64,000 nucleotides of DNA, from positions 3,720,001 through 3,784,000 of the forward strand of contig OZ240676.1 of NCBI GenBank assembly GCA_965198895.1, written 5' to 3'. Source of the stretch: LMUY01 sp965198895 (GTDB lineage: Bacteria; Pseudomonadota; Alphaproteobacteria; Acetobacterales; Acetobacteraceae). Under the pieces are notes generated by a model, which searched no databases, had not been told where the DNA came from, and saw nothing but the letters and a program-made list of their open reading frames with translations. The position numbers were made by a program, and so were the translations under genes. Positions 1 through 9,671 of the stretch are shown piece after piece (the first letter of the stretch is position 1; the number at the start of each line of letters is the position of its first letter).

Positions 1-1614
1 GTGGCGAACAACGTCCTGATCGAGGAAACACAAGCCGAGCTGCTTGAGAAGGCCAATGTGGAAGCGGTGAAGATCCGCTCCGTACTGACTTGCGAGGCTG
101 CGGTCGGTGTTTGCGCCCATTGCTACGGGCGGGATCTGGCACGCGGCACCCCGGTGAACATCGGCGAGGCGGTCGGTGTAATCGCCGCTCAGTCGATCGG
201 CGAACCGGGCACGCAGCTGACCATGCGCACCTTCCACATCGGCGGCGCTGCCCAGCGTGGCGCCGAGGTCTCCAACGTGGAGGCCAGCCATGACGGCACG
301 ATCGTGATCAAGAACCGCGTGGTGGTGGAGAATAGCTCCAAGATCCAGGTGGTGATGTCGCGTAACTGCGAGATCGTGCTGGCGGACGACAAGGGCCGTG
401 AGCGCGCTCGCTTCCGCGTGCCCTACGGCGCCCGGCTGCTGTCCGACGACGGCCAGGCGGTCAAGCGCGGCGATAAGCTGGCGGAGTGGGATCCGTACAC
501 CCTGCCGATCATCACCGAGCGGGCTGGCACCGTCGAATACCTCGACATGCTGGACGGCGTGACGATCGTGGAGAAGGTGGACGAGGTCACCGGCCTCACC
601 TCCCGCGTGGTGGTGGACTACAAGCAGATGACCAAGGGCGTCGATCTACGCCCCCGTCTGCAGCTGAAGGACGAGAAGGGCGAGGTGCTGAAGCTCCCGA
701 ACGGGGCGGAGGCGCGCTACTTCCTCAATCCGGACTCGATCCTGTCGGTGGAAAACGGCGCCGTCGTCCATGCCGGCGACGTGCTGGCCCGCATCCCGCG
801 CGAGGGCAGCAAGACGCGTGACATCACCGGCGGTCTGCCGCGCGTGGCCGAGCTGTTCGAGGCCCGCCGGCCGAAGGACAACGCGGTCATCGCGGAGACG
901 GATGGCCGGGTCGAGTTCGGCAAGGACTACAAGGCCAAGCGCCGCATCATCGTGAAAAACGACGAGACCGGCGAAGAAACCGAGTACCTGATCACCAAGG
1001 GCAAGCACGTGTCCGTGCAGGAGGGTGACTTCGTCCGCCGGGGTGACCCGTTGGTCGACGGCCCGCGCGTGCCGCACGACATCCTGAAGGTGCTCGGGGT
1101 CGAGGCGCTGAGCGACTACCTGGTCAACGAGATCCAGGACGTCTACCGGCTCCAGGGCGTGAAGATCAACGACAAGCACATCGAGGTGATCGTTCGCCAG
1201 ATGCTGCAGAAGGTCGAGATCACCGACCCGGGCGATACGACATTCCTGACCGGCGAACAGGTGGACCGCGTGGAGTTCGACCACGAGAACGGCAAGCTGC
1301 AGAAGGACGACCGGATCGCCCAGGCGACCCCGGTGCTGCAGGGCATCACCAAGGCCAGCCTGCAGACCCACAGCTTCATCAGCGCCGCCTCCTTCCAGGA
1401 GACGACGCGGGTGCTGACCGAGGCCGCCACCGCAGGCAAGGTCGATACGCTGAACGGTCTGAAGGAGAACGTGATCGTCGGACGCTTGATCCCGGCGGGC
1501 ACCGGCTCGGTGATGAACCGGCTGCGGCAGGTTGCCGCCACCCGGGACCAGGCGCGTGGTGTGGCGGCGCAGGCCGAAACGCCGCAGATCGCGGGACGCC
1601 AAGCGGCCGAATAA
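1..1614 (+). CDS. rpoC: RNA polymerase beta-prime subunit, C-terminal part (5' truncated by window edge)
   Basis: The 537 visible codons are the C-terminal part of the beta-prime subunit of RNA polymerase. The gene starts before base 1, so the first GTG is not a real start, and the clamp and NADFDGD catalytic loop lie outside the window. Residues 31-41 hold three zinc-ribbon cysteines (C-x6-C-x2-C, then YGRDLARG). The trigger loop follows at about 54-82 (GEPGTQLTMRTFH). A long beta-rich stretch, about 83-275, then returns to the conserved ITGGLPRVAELFEARRP; this is the SI3 insertion typical of proteobacteria. The protein ends normally at a TAA and is followed by a terminator. Confidence 0.98.
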   Translation: MANNVLIEETQAELLEKANVEAVKIRSVLTCEAAVGVCAHCYGRDLARGTPVNIGEAVGVIAAQSIGEPGTQLTMRTFHIGGAAQRGAEVSNVEASHDGTIVIKNRVVVENSSKIQVVMSRNCEIVLADDKGRERARFRVPYGARLLSDDGQAVKRGDKLAEWDPYTLPIITERAGTVEYLDMLDGVTIVEKVDEVTGLTSRVVVDYKQMTKGVDLRPRLQLKDEKGEVLKLPNGAEARYFLNPDSILSVENGAVVHAGDVLARIPREGSKTRDITGGLPRVAELFEARRPKDNAVIAETDGRVEFGKDYKAKRRIIVKNDETGEETEYLITKGKHVSVQEGDFVRRGDPLVDGPRVPHDILKVLGVEALSDYLVNEIQDVYRLQGVKINDKHIEVIVRQMLQKVEITDPGDTTFLTGEQVDRVEFDHENGKLQKDDRIAQATPVLQGITKASLQTHSFISAASFQETTRVLTEAATAGKVDTLNGLKENVIVGRLIPAGTGSVMNRLRQVAATRDQARGVAAQAETPQIAGRQAAE

Positions 1615-1634
1615 AGCCGCTGGTTTCGACGTTT

Positions 1635-1676
1635 ACCGGCCCGCTCAGCCCAGCTGTGCGGGCCGGTTTCGTTTCG
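1635..1676 (+). terminator. Rho-independent terminator after rpoC
   Basis: A perfect 10-bp GC-rich stem (ACCGGCCCGC, 13-nt loop, GCGGGCCGGT) is followed at once by the T-rich TTTCGTTT. It lies 20 bases after the rpoC stop, so it should end the rpoBC transcript and separate it from the flavin reductase gene. Confidence 0.85.
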
Positions 1677-1770
1677 GACGCCTTGAACCACCGACCAGCG
1701 TCGCAACTTGTGCAGTTGCAACCAACGGCCTTGCGGGTTGTTGGGTGCGCATCTCTGCAAGGGACCAACC

Positions 1771-2847
1771 ATGCCGTCTTTGTTCGATCCCATCCGCCTC
1801 GGCGCCATCCACGCGCCGAACCGCATCATCATGGCGCCGCTCACCCGCGGCCGTGCCACACGCGAGCACGTGCCGACGCCGATGATGCTGGACTATTACG
1901 TGCAGCGCGCCAGTGCCGGGCTGATTCTCACCGAGGCCACCGGCATCAGCCAGCAGGGCCTCGGCTGGCCCTATGCGCCGGGCATCTGGAGCGCCGAGCA
2001 AGTCGCCGGCTGGAAGCCCATCACCGCCGCGGTACACGCGGCGGGTGGGCGGATCGCATTGCAGATCTGGCACATGGGCCGGCTGGTGCATCCGGACTTC
2101 CTGGGCGGCCAGGCTCCCGTCGCGCCATCCGCCATCACGGCGCCCGACCAGGCCCACACCTACGAGGGCAAGAAGCCCTATGGCGAGCCCCGGGCATTGC
2201 GCCTGGACGAAATCCCCGGCCTGCTGAACGACTACCGCACGGCCGCGCGCAATGCGATGGAAGCCGGATTCGACGGGGTGCAAATCCACGCTGCCAATGG
2301 CTACCTGATCGACGAGTTCCTACGCGACGGGACCAACCATCGCACCGATGAATACGGCGGCTCCATCGAGAACCGCGTCCGTCTGTTGCGCGAGGTTTCG
2401 ACCGCGGTGGCGGAGACGATCGGGGCGGATCGCACCGGCGTGCGCCTGTCGCCGAACGGCCTGATCCAGGGCTGCAACGACAGCAACCCCGAGCCGCTGT
2501 TCGAGGCGGCAGCCGCCGTGTTGCAGCAGGTCGGCATCGCCTACCTGGAGATGCGCGAACCCGGCGATAATGGCACGTTCGGCAGCCGGGACAGGCCGCC
2601 GATTGCGCCGTTGATGCGGAAGGCGTTCACCGGGCCGATGATCTTGAACTCGGACTACGACCCGGCGCGGGCCGCCGTGACCGTGGAGGCGGGCGAGGCC
2701 GATGCCATCGCGTTCGGTCGTCCCTACATCTCCAACCCCGACCTGGTGCGCCGCATCGCCGAGGGCCTGCCGCTCGCTAAGGACGTTATGCGCACCTGGT
2801 ATAGCCAGGGACCCGAGGGTTACGTGGACTACCCTAAAGCCGCGTAA
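1771..2847 (+). CDS. Old Yellow Enzyme-family FMN-dependent alkene reductase (NemA-like)
   Basis: A 358-residue TIM-barrel flavoprotein of the Old Yellow Enzyme family, predicted to reduce activated C=C bonds (enones, maleimides, nitro-compounds) using NAD(P)H and FMN. The start MPSLFDPIRLG is chosen because this is where the family begins; an upstream in-frame ATG would add 21 unrelated residues. The substrate-binding pair H173/N176 is in HAANGYLIDEFL, followed by the signature DEYGGSIENR. The C-terminal phosphate-binding part (FGRPYISNPDLV) is intact. It sits alone between the rpoC terminator and the str operon, which is not its usual place. Its physiological substrate cannot be told from the sequence. 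Confidence 0.93.
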   Translation: MPSLFDPIRLGAIHAPNRIIMAPLTRGRATREHVPTPMMLDYYVQRASAGLILTEATGISQQGLGWPYAPGIWSAEQVAGWKPITAAVHAAGGRIALQIWHMGRLVHPDFLGGQAPVAPSAITAPDQAHTYEGKKPYGEPRALRLDEIPGLLNDYRTAARNAMEAGFDGVQIHAANGYLIDEFLRDGTNHRTDEYGGSIENRVRLLREVSTAVAETIGADRTGVRLSPNGLIQGCNDSNPEPLFEAAAAVLQQVGIAYLEMREPGDNGTFGSRDRPPIAPLMRKAFTGPMILNSDYDPARAAVTVEAGEADAIAFGRPYISNPDLVRRIAEGLPLAKDVMRTWYSQGPEGYVDYPKAA

Positions 2848-2859
2848 ACACGCTGCTTA

Positions 2860-2968
2860 CTCCCTCTCCCGTCGTGGGAGAGGGGTCGGGGTGAGGGGTA
2901 GCCGCTCAATCGGTGCGTAGCTCAAGCGGCGCTCACCCCGGCCCTCTCCGGTGAAGAACGGGAGAGGC
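2860..2968. repeat. REP/BIME-like long inverted repeat, copy 1
   Basis: Two small hairpins (CCTCTCCC...GGGAGAGG on the left, CCCTCTCC...GGGAGAGG on the right) flank GGGGTGAGGG on one side and CTCACCCC on the other, so the whole unit can fold into one long stem. The right arm contains GTGAAGAACGGGAGAGG. A near-identical unit is at 63861-63990. Such units are dispersed, non-coding chromosomal repeats. Confidence 0.8.
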
Positions 2969-3266
2969 AAACGAAGTGGCTCAGCGGCGATCATGGCGTT
3001 TTCGCGGCTGGAATCACCGACTCCAGCACGACTCGCTTGACTCGGGCCGACCTCACCCGTAGAACGCGCCCCTCGGCACACCCCCGGGTGGCCGGCTGGA
3101 TTGCAGAGACATCTGAGTGTGCGGCGCCGCTTCCTGTCAAAAGGGGGGCCAAGGCCGGGCACCCGATACGAAGCACCGCGCGGGTTGGCAACGCCATTCC
3201 GTGCGTTTTGGTTTGATCGGTCGGGCGCACGCGCGGCCGAGTTGAGTATGAGGAACGAGAGGGCGT
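2969..3266. other. Leader region upstream of rpsL
   Basis: About 300 bases without a supported gene between the repeat and rpsL. It presumably holds the str-operon promoter, but no convincing -35/-10 pair or ribosomal-protein binding structure could be picked out by eye. A long minus-strand reading frame crosses it and rpsL-rpsG-tuf; it is a composition shadow. Confidence 0.4.
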
Positions 3267-3638
3267 ATGCCGACCATCAATCAGCTCATCGCGAACGGCC
3301 GGGAGCCTGCGCCGAAGCGCAATAAGGTGCCCGCCCTGCAGGCCTGCCCGCAGAAGCGCGGCGTTTGCACGCGCGTCTATACGACGACGCCGAAGAAGCC
3401 GAACTCGGCCCTGCGTAAGGTCGCCAAGGTGCGGCTGACCAACGGGTTCGAAGTGGTGAGCTACATCCCCGGCGAGGGCCACAACCTGCAGGAACACAGC
3501 GTTGTGCTGATCCGCGGTGGCCGCGTGAAGGACCTTCCCGGCGTGCGCTATCACATCCTGCGCGGCGTGCTCGACACGCAGGGCATCGCTAAGCGTCGTC
3601 AGCGCCGGTCGCTGTATGGCGCGAAGCGGCCGAAGTAA
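3267..3638 (+). CDS. rpsL: 30S ribosomal protein S12
   Basis: A 123-residue S12, full length for the family. S12 sits at the decoding centre and takes part in tRNA selection. The loop TTTPKKPNSALRK carries K43, and GGRVKDLPGVRYH carries K88 and D89. These are the wild-type residues at positions where streptomycin resistance usually arises, so a streptomycin-sensitive form is expected. First gene of the str-type operon; rpsG follows after 12 bases. Confidence 0.98.
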   Translation: MPTINQLIANGREPAPKRNKVPALQACPQKRGVCTRVYTTTPKKPNSALRKVAKVRLTNGFEVVSYIPGEGHNLQEHSVVLIRGGRVKDLPGVRYHILRGVLDTQGIAKRRQRRSLYGAKRPK

Positions 3639-3650
3639 GGAGAGGGCGAG

Positions 3651-4127
3651 ATGAGCCGACGCCGCCGCGCGGTCAAGCGCGACATCCTGCCGGACGCCAA
3701 GTTCGGCGACACCGTCATCACGCGCTTCATGAATGCGCTGATGTATGACGGCAAGAAGTCCAATGCCGAGGGCATCGTCTATGGTGCCATGGAAACATTG
3801 AAGAAGCGTGGCGGCCCTGCGGCCGACCCGGTTCGCATGTTCCACGAAGCGCTGGACAACGTGAAGCCGGCGGTCGAGGTGCGCTCCCGCCGGGTCGGCG
3901 GCGCCACCTACCAGGTGCCGGTCGAAGTTCGGACGGAGCGTCGGCAAGCGCTGGCGATCCGCTGGCTGATCGACAGTGCCCGCAAGCGTGGCGAGCATAC
4001 GATGGAGGAGCGCCTCTCCAACGAGTTGAACGATGCGGTGAACAACCGCGGTTCGGCCGTGAAGAAGCGTGAAGATACCCACCGGATGGCTGAAGCTAAC
4101 AAGGCGTTCAGCCACTACCGCTGGTAA
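3651..4127 (+). CDS. rpsG: 30S ribosomal protein S7
   Basis: A 158-residue S7 (family length about 156) starting MSRRRRAVKRDILPDAK. It is a primary binder of the 3' major domain of 16S rRNA and helps form the head and E site. A GGAGAGGGCG ribosome-binding site precedes the ATG. In most relatives fusA would come next; here the next gene is tuf, after 54 bases. Confidence 0.98.
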   Translation: MSRRRRAVKRDILPDAKFGDTVITRFMNALMYDGKKSNAEGIVYGAMETLKKRGGPAADPVRMFHEALDNVKPAVEVRSRRVGGATYQVPVEVRTERRQALAIRWLIDSARKRGEHTMEERLSNELNDAVNNRGSAVKKREDTHRMAEANKAFSHYRW

Positions 4128-4181
4128 GCGACCGACCACCAACCTTTTCCCGAACACTGACCGGGGCGACGGAGTAAGACG

Positions 4182-5372
<1,191 letters not shown>

Positions 5373-5407
5373 AGATCCGGTTTCGGGTCGCGAACTGAGA
5401 AGAGACG

Positions 5408-5716
5408 ATGGACAACCAAAACATACGCATTCGCCTGAAGGCGTACGATCATCGCGTGCTGGATAACAGCACGCGGGAGATCGTGAATACGGCGAAGCGT
5501 ACCGGTGCGCGGGTTCGCGGTCCGATCCCGCTTCCGACGCATATCGAACGGTTCACGGTGAACCGCTCGCCCCACGTGGACAAGAAGAGCCGCGAGCAGT
5601 TCGAGATCCGAACCCATCGCCGCCTCCTCGACATCGTCGAGCCCACGCCGCAGACGGTCGATGCGCTGATGAAGCTCGACCTCGCCAGCGGCGTGGACGT
5701 CGAGATCAAGCTTTAA
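5408..5716 (+). CDS. rpsJ: 30S ribosomal protein S10
   Basis: A 102-residue S10 beginning MDNQNIRIRLKAYDHRVLD, with the conserved GPIPLPTHIERFTVNRSPH loop. First gene of the S10 operon. S10 also joins the NusB/NusG antitermination complex in known bacteria. It starts 36 bases after tuf with no terminator between, so read-through from the str operon is likely. Confidence 0.97.
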   Translation: MDNQNIRIRLKAYDHRVLDNSTREIVNTAKRTGARVRGPIPLPTHIERFTVNRSPHVDKKSREQFEIRTHRRLLDIVEPTPQTVDALMKLDLASGVDVEIKL

Positions 5717-5728
5717 GGACCGGATGCG

Positions 5729-6451
5729 ATGAGGACCGGCCTAATCGCCAAGAAGCTGGGCATGACCCGGCTGTTCAAAGAGGACGGCACCCATGTGCCC
5801 GTCACTGTCCTGCACCTTGACCAGGTGCAGGTGGTAGAGGTGCGCACGCCGGAGCGGGACGGCTATAGCGCCGTGCAACTCGGATGGGGCCGCGCCAAGG
5901 TGAAGAACGTGACCGACCCGAACAAGGGCCACTATGCACGTTTGAAGGTCGAGCCGAAGATGCGCTTACGCGAATTTCGCGTGACGCCGGATGCGACACT
6001 CGAAACAGGGCAGACCCTGTCGGCTTCGCACTTCGTGGTCGGGCAGATGGTCGACGTCTGTGGCATGACAAAGGGCAAGGGCTTTGCCGGCGGGATGAAG
6101 CGGTGGAACTTCCGTGGTTTGGAAGCGTCCCACGGCGTGTCCGTGTCGCATCGTTCACTCGGTTCGACGGGTAACCGCCAGGATCCGGGCAAGACCTTCA
6201 AGAACAAGAAAATGCCAGGTCATCTCGGTGTCGAGCGCGTGACCACGCTCAACCTGCAGATCGCCGCCGTCGATGCGGAGAAGGGCTTGCTGATGGTTCG
6301 CGGTGCGGTGCCGGGCAGCAAGGGCGAGTTCGTGTCCATTCGCGATGCTATCAAGAGGACGCTGCATGCGGATGCGCCAATGCCGGCGGGTCTGTTGCAG
6401 GCGGCTGCTCCGGCCGAGCCGGCGGCGGTGGAGAATTCCGATGCAAGTTGA
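5729..6451 (+). CDS. rplC: 50S ribosomal protein L3
   Basis: A 240-residue L3 starting MRTGLIAKKLGMTRLF. The core, including GKGFAGGMKRWNFRG and HRSLGSTGNRQDPGK near the peptidyl-transferase centre, is intact. It is about 30 residues longer than the E. coli form because of an Ala/Pro-rich tail (from about residue 210). The last 11 bases overlap the start of rplD, which suggests coupled translation. Confidence 0.97.
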   Translation: MRTGLIAKKLGMTRLFKEDGTHVPVTVLHLDQVQVVEVRTPERDGYSAVQLGWGRAKVKNVTDPNKGHYARLKVEPKMRLREFRVTPDATLETGQTLSASHFVVGQMVDVCGMTKGKGFAGGMKRWNFRGLEASHGVSVSHRSLGSTGNRQDPGKTFKNKKMPGHLGVERVTTLNLQIAAVDAEKGLLMVRGAVPGSKGEFVSIRDAIKRTLHADAPMPAGLLQAAAPAEPAAVENSDAS

Positions 6452-7085
6452 TGTCAGAACGCTGGATAACGGCACCGCCGGCCAGCATGAGCTTCCGGAC
6501 GCGATTTTCGCTCAGACGCCACGGGCCGACATCATGGCGCGGGTGATCCATTGGCAGCTCGCAAAGCGGCGAGCCGGCACTCACTCGACCAAGGGCATGG
6601 GTGAGGTGTCCGGCACGACGAAGAAGCCGTACAAGCAGAAGGGCACTGGTAACGCTCGTCAGGGCTCGCTGCGTGCGCCGCAGTACCGCACCGGCGGCCG
6701 TGTCCACGGGCCGGTGGTTCGCGATCACGGCTATGACCTTCCAAAGAAGGTTCGTCGTCTCGGCTTGATTAGCGCGCTGTCGCAGAAGCAGGCAGAGGGC
6801 AAGCTGGTCGTGCTGGATGCGGCAGTCGGCGGCGATGGCAAGACCAAGGCGCTGAAGACGCGTTTGGGTGTGCTCGGCTGGACATCGGTGCTGGTGGTCG
6901 ACGCCGCCGTTGACGCGACGTTCCTGCGCGCTGCCGCAAACCTGCACCGTGTGGACGTGCTTCCGACCATAGGCGCGAATGTCTACGACATCATGAACCA
7001 TGACGTGTTGGCGATCACGACGGCGGGGCTCGCCGCACTCGAGGCGCGTCTTTCGGCCAAGGCCACTGAGGAGACCGCAGCATGA
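6441..7085 (+). CDS. rplD: 50S ribosomal protein L4
   Basis: A 214-residue L4. The start is the ATG that gives MQVDVRTLDNG; it lies inside the end of rplC, and an earlier in-frame start would add 46 arginine-rich residues read from rplC. The exit-tunnel loop (GTGNARQGSLRAPQYRTGG) is present. In E. coli L4 represses its own operon; no equivalent leader structure was recognised here. Confidence 0.97.
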   Translation: MQVDVRTLDNGTAGQHELPDAIFAQTPRADIMARVIHWQLAKRRAGTHSTKGMGEVSGTTKKPYKQKGTGNARQGSLRAPQYRTGGRVHGPVVRDHGYDLPKKVRRLGLISALSQKQAEGKLVVLDAAVGGDGKTKALKTRLGVLGWTSVLVVDAAVDATFLRAAANLHRVDVLPTIGANVYDIMNHDVLAITTAGLAALEARLSAKATEETAA

Positions 7086-7423
7086 GCGCGGCGCAAGTTC
7101 AGGCTGCCCGTAAGAAGGCAGCCACGATGTCGCGGGAGACGATGTTCAACATCGTGCGGGCCCCGGTGATCACCGAGAAGGCGACGAACCTCAGCGACAA
7201 GAACCAGGTCGTGTTCCGTGTCGCCATGGACGCGACCAAGCCCGAGATCAAGCGCGCTATCGAGGAGCTGTTCGGCGTGATGGTCGTCAGCGTCAACACG
7301 CTGATCCAGAAGGGCAAGACGAAGCGTTTCAAGGGTCGTCCGGGCGTACGCTCGGACGTCAAGAAAGCGGTCGTCCAATTGACGCCGGGGCAGTCGATCG
7401 ACTTCTCCGCGCGGCTCGCGTGA
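7082..7423 (+). CDS. rplW: 50S ribosomal protein L23
   Basis: L23 binds 23S rRNA at the tunnel exit and docks trigger factor and SRP. The core, NIVRAPVITEKATNL to the C-terminal PGQSIDF, is clear. The start shown overlaps the rplD stop (ATGA), giving 113 residues; a second ATG at 7127 (MSRETMF) would give 98 residues, closer to the usual length. The overlap favours the longer form but does not prove it. Confidence 0.95.
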   Translation: MSAAQVQAARKKAATMSRETMFNIVRAPVITEKATNLSDKNQVVFRVAMDATKPEIKRAIEELFGVMVVSVNTLIQKGKTKRFKGRPGVRSDVKKAVVQLTPGQSIDFSARLA

Positions 7424-7434
7424 GGCGTTAGACG

Positions 7435-8268
7435 ATGGCACTCAAGCAATTCAAGCCGGTCACTGCCAGCCTTCGCGGCACGGTGCTGATCAACCGAAGC
7501 GAGCTCTACAAGGGCAAGCCGGTCAAGACGCTCACCGAGGGCAAGAACAAGACGGGCGGCCGTAACAACCACGGTCGGACGACGAGCTTTTTCCGTGGTG
7601 GCGGGCATAAGCAGACCTATCGTTTCGTCGACTTCAAGCGCCGCAAGTTCGGTGTGCCCGGTAAGGTCGAGCGGCTCGAGTATGACCCGAACCGGACGGC
7701 GTTCATCGCGCTGGTTCGCTACGAGGACAACGAACTCGCGTATATCCTGGCGCCGCAGCGGCTCAAGGTTGGCGACACCGTCGTCGCCGGTCAGAAGGTC
7801 GACATCAAGCCAGGCAACGCGATGCCGATGGGTGCGATCCCGGTTGGGACCATCATCCATAATATCGAGATGAAGGTCGGCGCCGGCGGGAAGATGGCGC
7901 GGTCGGCGGGAACGTTCGCTCAGTTGGTCGGCAAGGATGCGGGCTACGCGCAGATTAAGTTGACGTCGGGCGAGCTGCGCATCGTTCGCGCCGAGTGCAT
8001 GGCGACCGTGGGTGCGGTGTCCAACCCGGACAACCAGAACCAGTCGCTTGGCAAGGCTGGTCGTAATCGTTGGCTTGGTCGTCGGCCGCATAACCGCGGC
8101 GTCGTGATGAACCCGGTCGACCATCCGCACGGTGGCGGCGAAGGCCGGACGTCTGGCGGCCGCCATCCGGTCACGCCTTGGGGCAAGCCGACCAAGGGTT
8201 ACAAGACGCGCGTGAACAAGCGGACGGACAGGCTGATCATCCGGCGCCGTCCGAAGGGGAAGCACTAA
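7435..8268 (+). CDS. rplB: 50S ribosomal protein L2
   Basis: A 277-residue L2, full length, starting MALKQFKPVTASLRG. The C-terminal region contains GVVMNPVDHPHGGGEGR, whose histidine loop lies close to the peptidyl-transferase centre. rpsS starts one base after its stop. Confidence 0.98.
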   Translation: MALKQFKPVTASLRGTVLINRSELYKGKPVKTLTEGKNKTGGRNNHGRTTSFFRGGGHKQTYRFVDFKRRKFGVPGKVERLEYDPNRTAFIALVRYEDNELAYILAPQRLKVGDTVVAGQKVDIKPGNAMPMGAIPVGTIIHNIEMKVGAGGKMARSAGTFAQLVGKDAGYAQIKLTSGELRIVRAECMATVGAVSNPDNQNQSLGKAGRNRWLGRRPHNRGVVMNPVDHPHGGGEGRTSGGRHPVTPWGKPTKGYKTRVNKRTDRLIIRRRPKGKH

Positions 8269-8269
8269 T

Positions 8270-8548
8270 ATGGCACGCTCTACCTGGAAAGGCCCGTTCG
8301 TCGACGGGTACCTCCTGGGCAAGGCCGAAGCGTCGAAGGCGTCGGGCCGCAACGAGATCATCAAGATTTGGTCGCGCCGCTCGACGATCCTGCCGCAATT
8401 CGTTGGCCTGGTCTTCGGTGTCTATAATGGCCACAAATTCCTGCCCGTGCAGGTGAACGAGAACATGGTGGGGCACAAGTTTGGCGAGTTTTCGCCGACA
8501 CGCACCTTCACCGGCCACTCGTCGGACAAGAAGGCGAAGCGGGGATGA
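8270..8548 (+). CDS. rpsS: 30S ribosomal protein S19
   Basis: A 92-residue S19 (head of the small subunit, pairs with S13) with IKIWSRRSTILPQFVG and the conserved VGHKFGEFSPTRTFTGH. Translation looks coupled on both sides: it follows rplB by one base, and its stop overlaps the rplV start (ATGA). Confidence 0.97.
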   Translation: MARSTWKGPFVDGYLLGKAEASKASGRNEIIKIWSRRSTILPQFVGLVFGVYNGHKFLPVQVNENMVGHKFGEFSPTRTFTGHSSDKKAKRG

Positions 8549-8982
8549 GCAAGCCAAAGCATCCGCGCGCGTTGGGCGAGACCCAGGCGCAGGCAATCCT
8601 CAGCAACATCCGCGTTAGCCCGCGCAAGCTGAACCTGGTGGCTGGCATGATCCGTAATTTGCCGGCTGGGCAGGCCGTTGCGACACTGACGTTCAGCAAG
8701 CGCCGCATCGCCCAGCAGGTGAAGAAGACGCTCGAGAGTGCGATCGCCAACGCTGAAAACAACCATCAGCTCGACGTCGACCAGCTTTATGTGACGCGCG
8801 CCGAAGTCGGCAAGTCGATCGTCATGAAGCGCTTCATGGCGCGTGGCCGTGGCCGTTCGTCGCGGATCGAGAAATGGTTCAGCCACCTGAAGATCGTCGT
8901 CTCCGAGCAGCAGGCACCGGCACCGACGCCGCGCCCGACATCGCGCAAGCCGTCGGCTGAGACGCAGAAGGAAGCCGCGTAA
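8545..8982 (+). CDS. rplV: 50S ribosomal protein L22
   Basis: A 145-residue L22. The body (NIRVSPRKLNLVAGMIR, then MKRFMARGRGRSSRI in the tunnel beta-hairpin) is standard and ends near HLKIVVSE. After that comes a tail of about 20 residues rich in Pro, Ala and Thr that E. coli L22 lacks. Its stop overlaps the rpsC start (TAATG). Confidence 0.97.
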   Translation: MSKPKHPRALGETQAQAILSNIRVSPRKLNLVAGMIRNLPAGQAVATLTFSKRRIAQQVKKTLESAIANAENNHQLDVDQLYVTRAEVGKSIVMKRFMARGRGRSSRIEKWFSHLKIVVSEQQAPAPTPRPTSRKPSAETQKEAA

Positions 8983-9659
8983 TGGGTCACAAGGTCAATC
9001 CGATCGGCCTGCGCCTGGGCATCAACCGCACCTGGGACAGCCGCTGGTATGCCGGCAGCGATTACGCCCGGTTGCTGCATGACGACCTGAAGCTGCGGGC
9101 GCATTTGCGGAAGCGCCTTGCGGGTGCTGGCGTGTCTCGCGTCGTGATCGAACGTCCCGCGAAGAAGCCGCGTGTCACGATCTACGCCGCGCGACCCGGA
9201 GTGGTCATCGGTAAGAAGGGACAGGACATCGAGGTGCTCCGCAAGGAGCTGCAGAAGATGACCAAAGTCGAGGTCAACCTCAACTTGGTTGAAATCCGCA
9301 AGCCTGAGATCGATGCCGTGCTGGTCGCCGAGAATATCGCCCAGCAGCTCGAGCGCCGGGTGGCGTTCCGCCGCGCGATGAAGCGGGCCGTGCAGTCGGC
9401 GATGCGTCTCGGCGCACAAGGGATCCGGATCAACTGCGGCGGCCGGCTCGGCGGCGCGGAGATTGCGCGGACGGAATGGTATCGTGAAGGCCGGGTGCCG
9501 TTGCACACGCTTCGCGCGGATATCGATTTTGGCACCGCGACGGCGAAGACGACGTACGGCACGTGCGGCGTGAAGGTGTGGATCTTCAAGGGCGAGATCC
9601 TGGCGCACGACCCGATGGCACAAGATCGCCGCGCGGCCGAACAAGCGCCGCAGCGTTAA
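8982..9659 (+). CDS. rpsC: 30S ribosomal protein S3
   Basis: A 225-residue S3 starting MGHKVNPIGLRLGINRTWDS. The KH domain carries the GxxG loop in RPGVVIGKKGQDIE. It forms part of the mRNA entry channel with S4 and S5. rplP follows after 12 bases. Confidence 0.98.
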   Translation: MGHKVNPIGLRLGINRTWDSRWYAGSDYARLLHDDLKLRAHLRKRLAGAGVSRVVIERPAKKPRVTIYAARPGVVIGKKGQDIEVLRKELQKMTKVEVNLNLVEIRKPEIDAVLVAENIAQQLERRVAFRRAMKRAVQSAMRLGAQGIRINCGGRLGGAEIARTEWYREGRVPLHTLRADIDFGTATAKTTYGTCGVKVWIFKGEILAHDPMAQDRRAAEQAPQR

Positions 9660-9671
9660 GGACGGATTGAG

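Noticed and set aside
1..60. GTG at base 1 as a true start codon
   Set aside because: The protein is clearly the interior of RpoC; the gene begins upstream of the window.
646..1602. Minus-strand open frame opposite rpoC
   Set aside because: Shadow of a certain gene, low-complexity basic/His composition.
3267..3638. Streptomycin-resistance substitution in rpsL
   Set aside because: K43 and K88 are both wild type.
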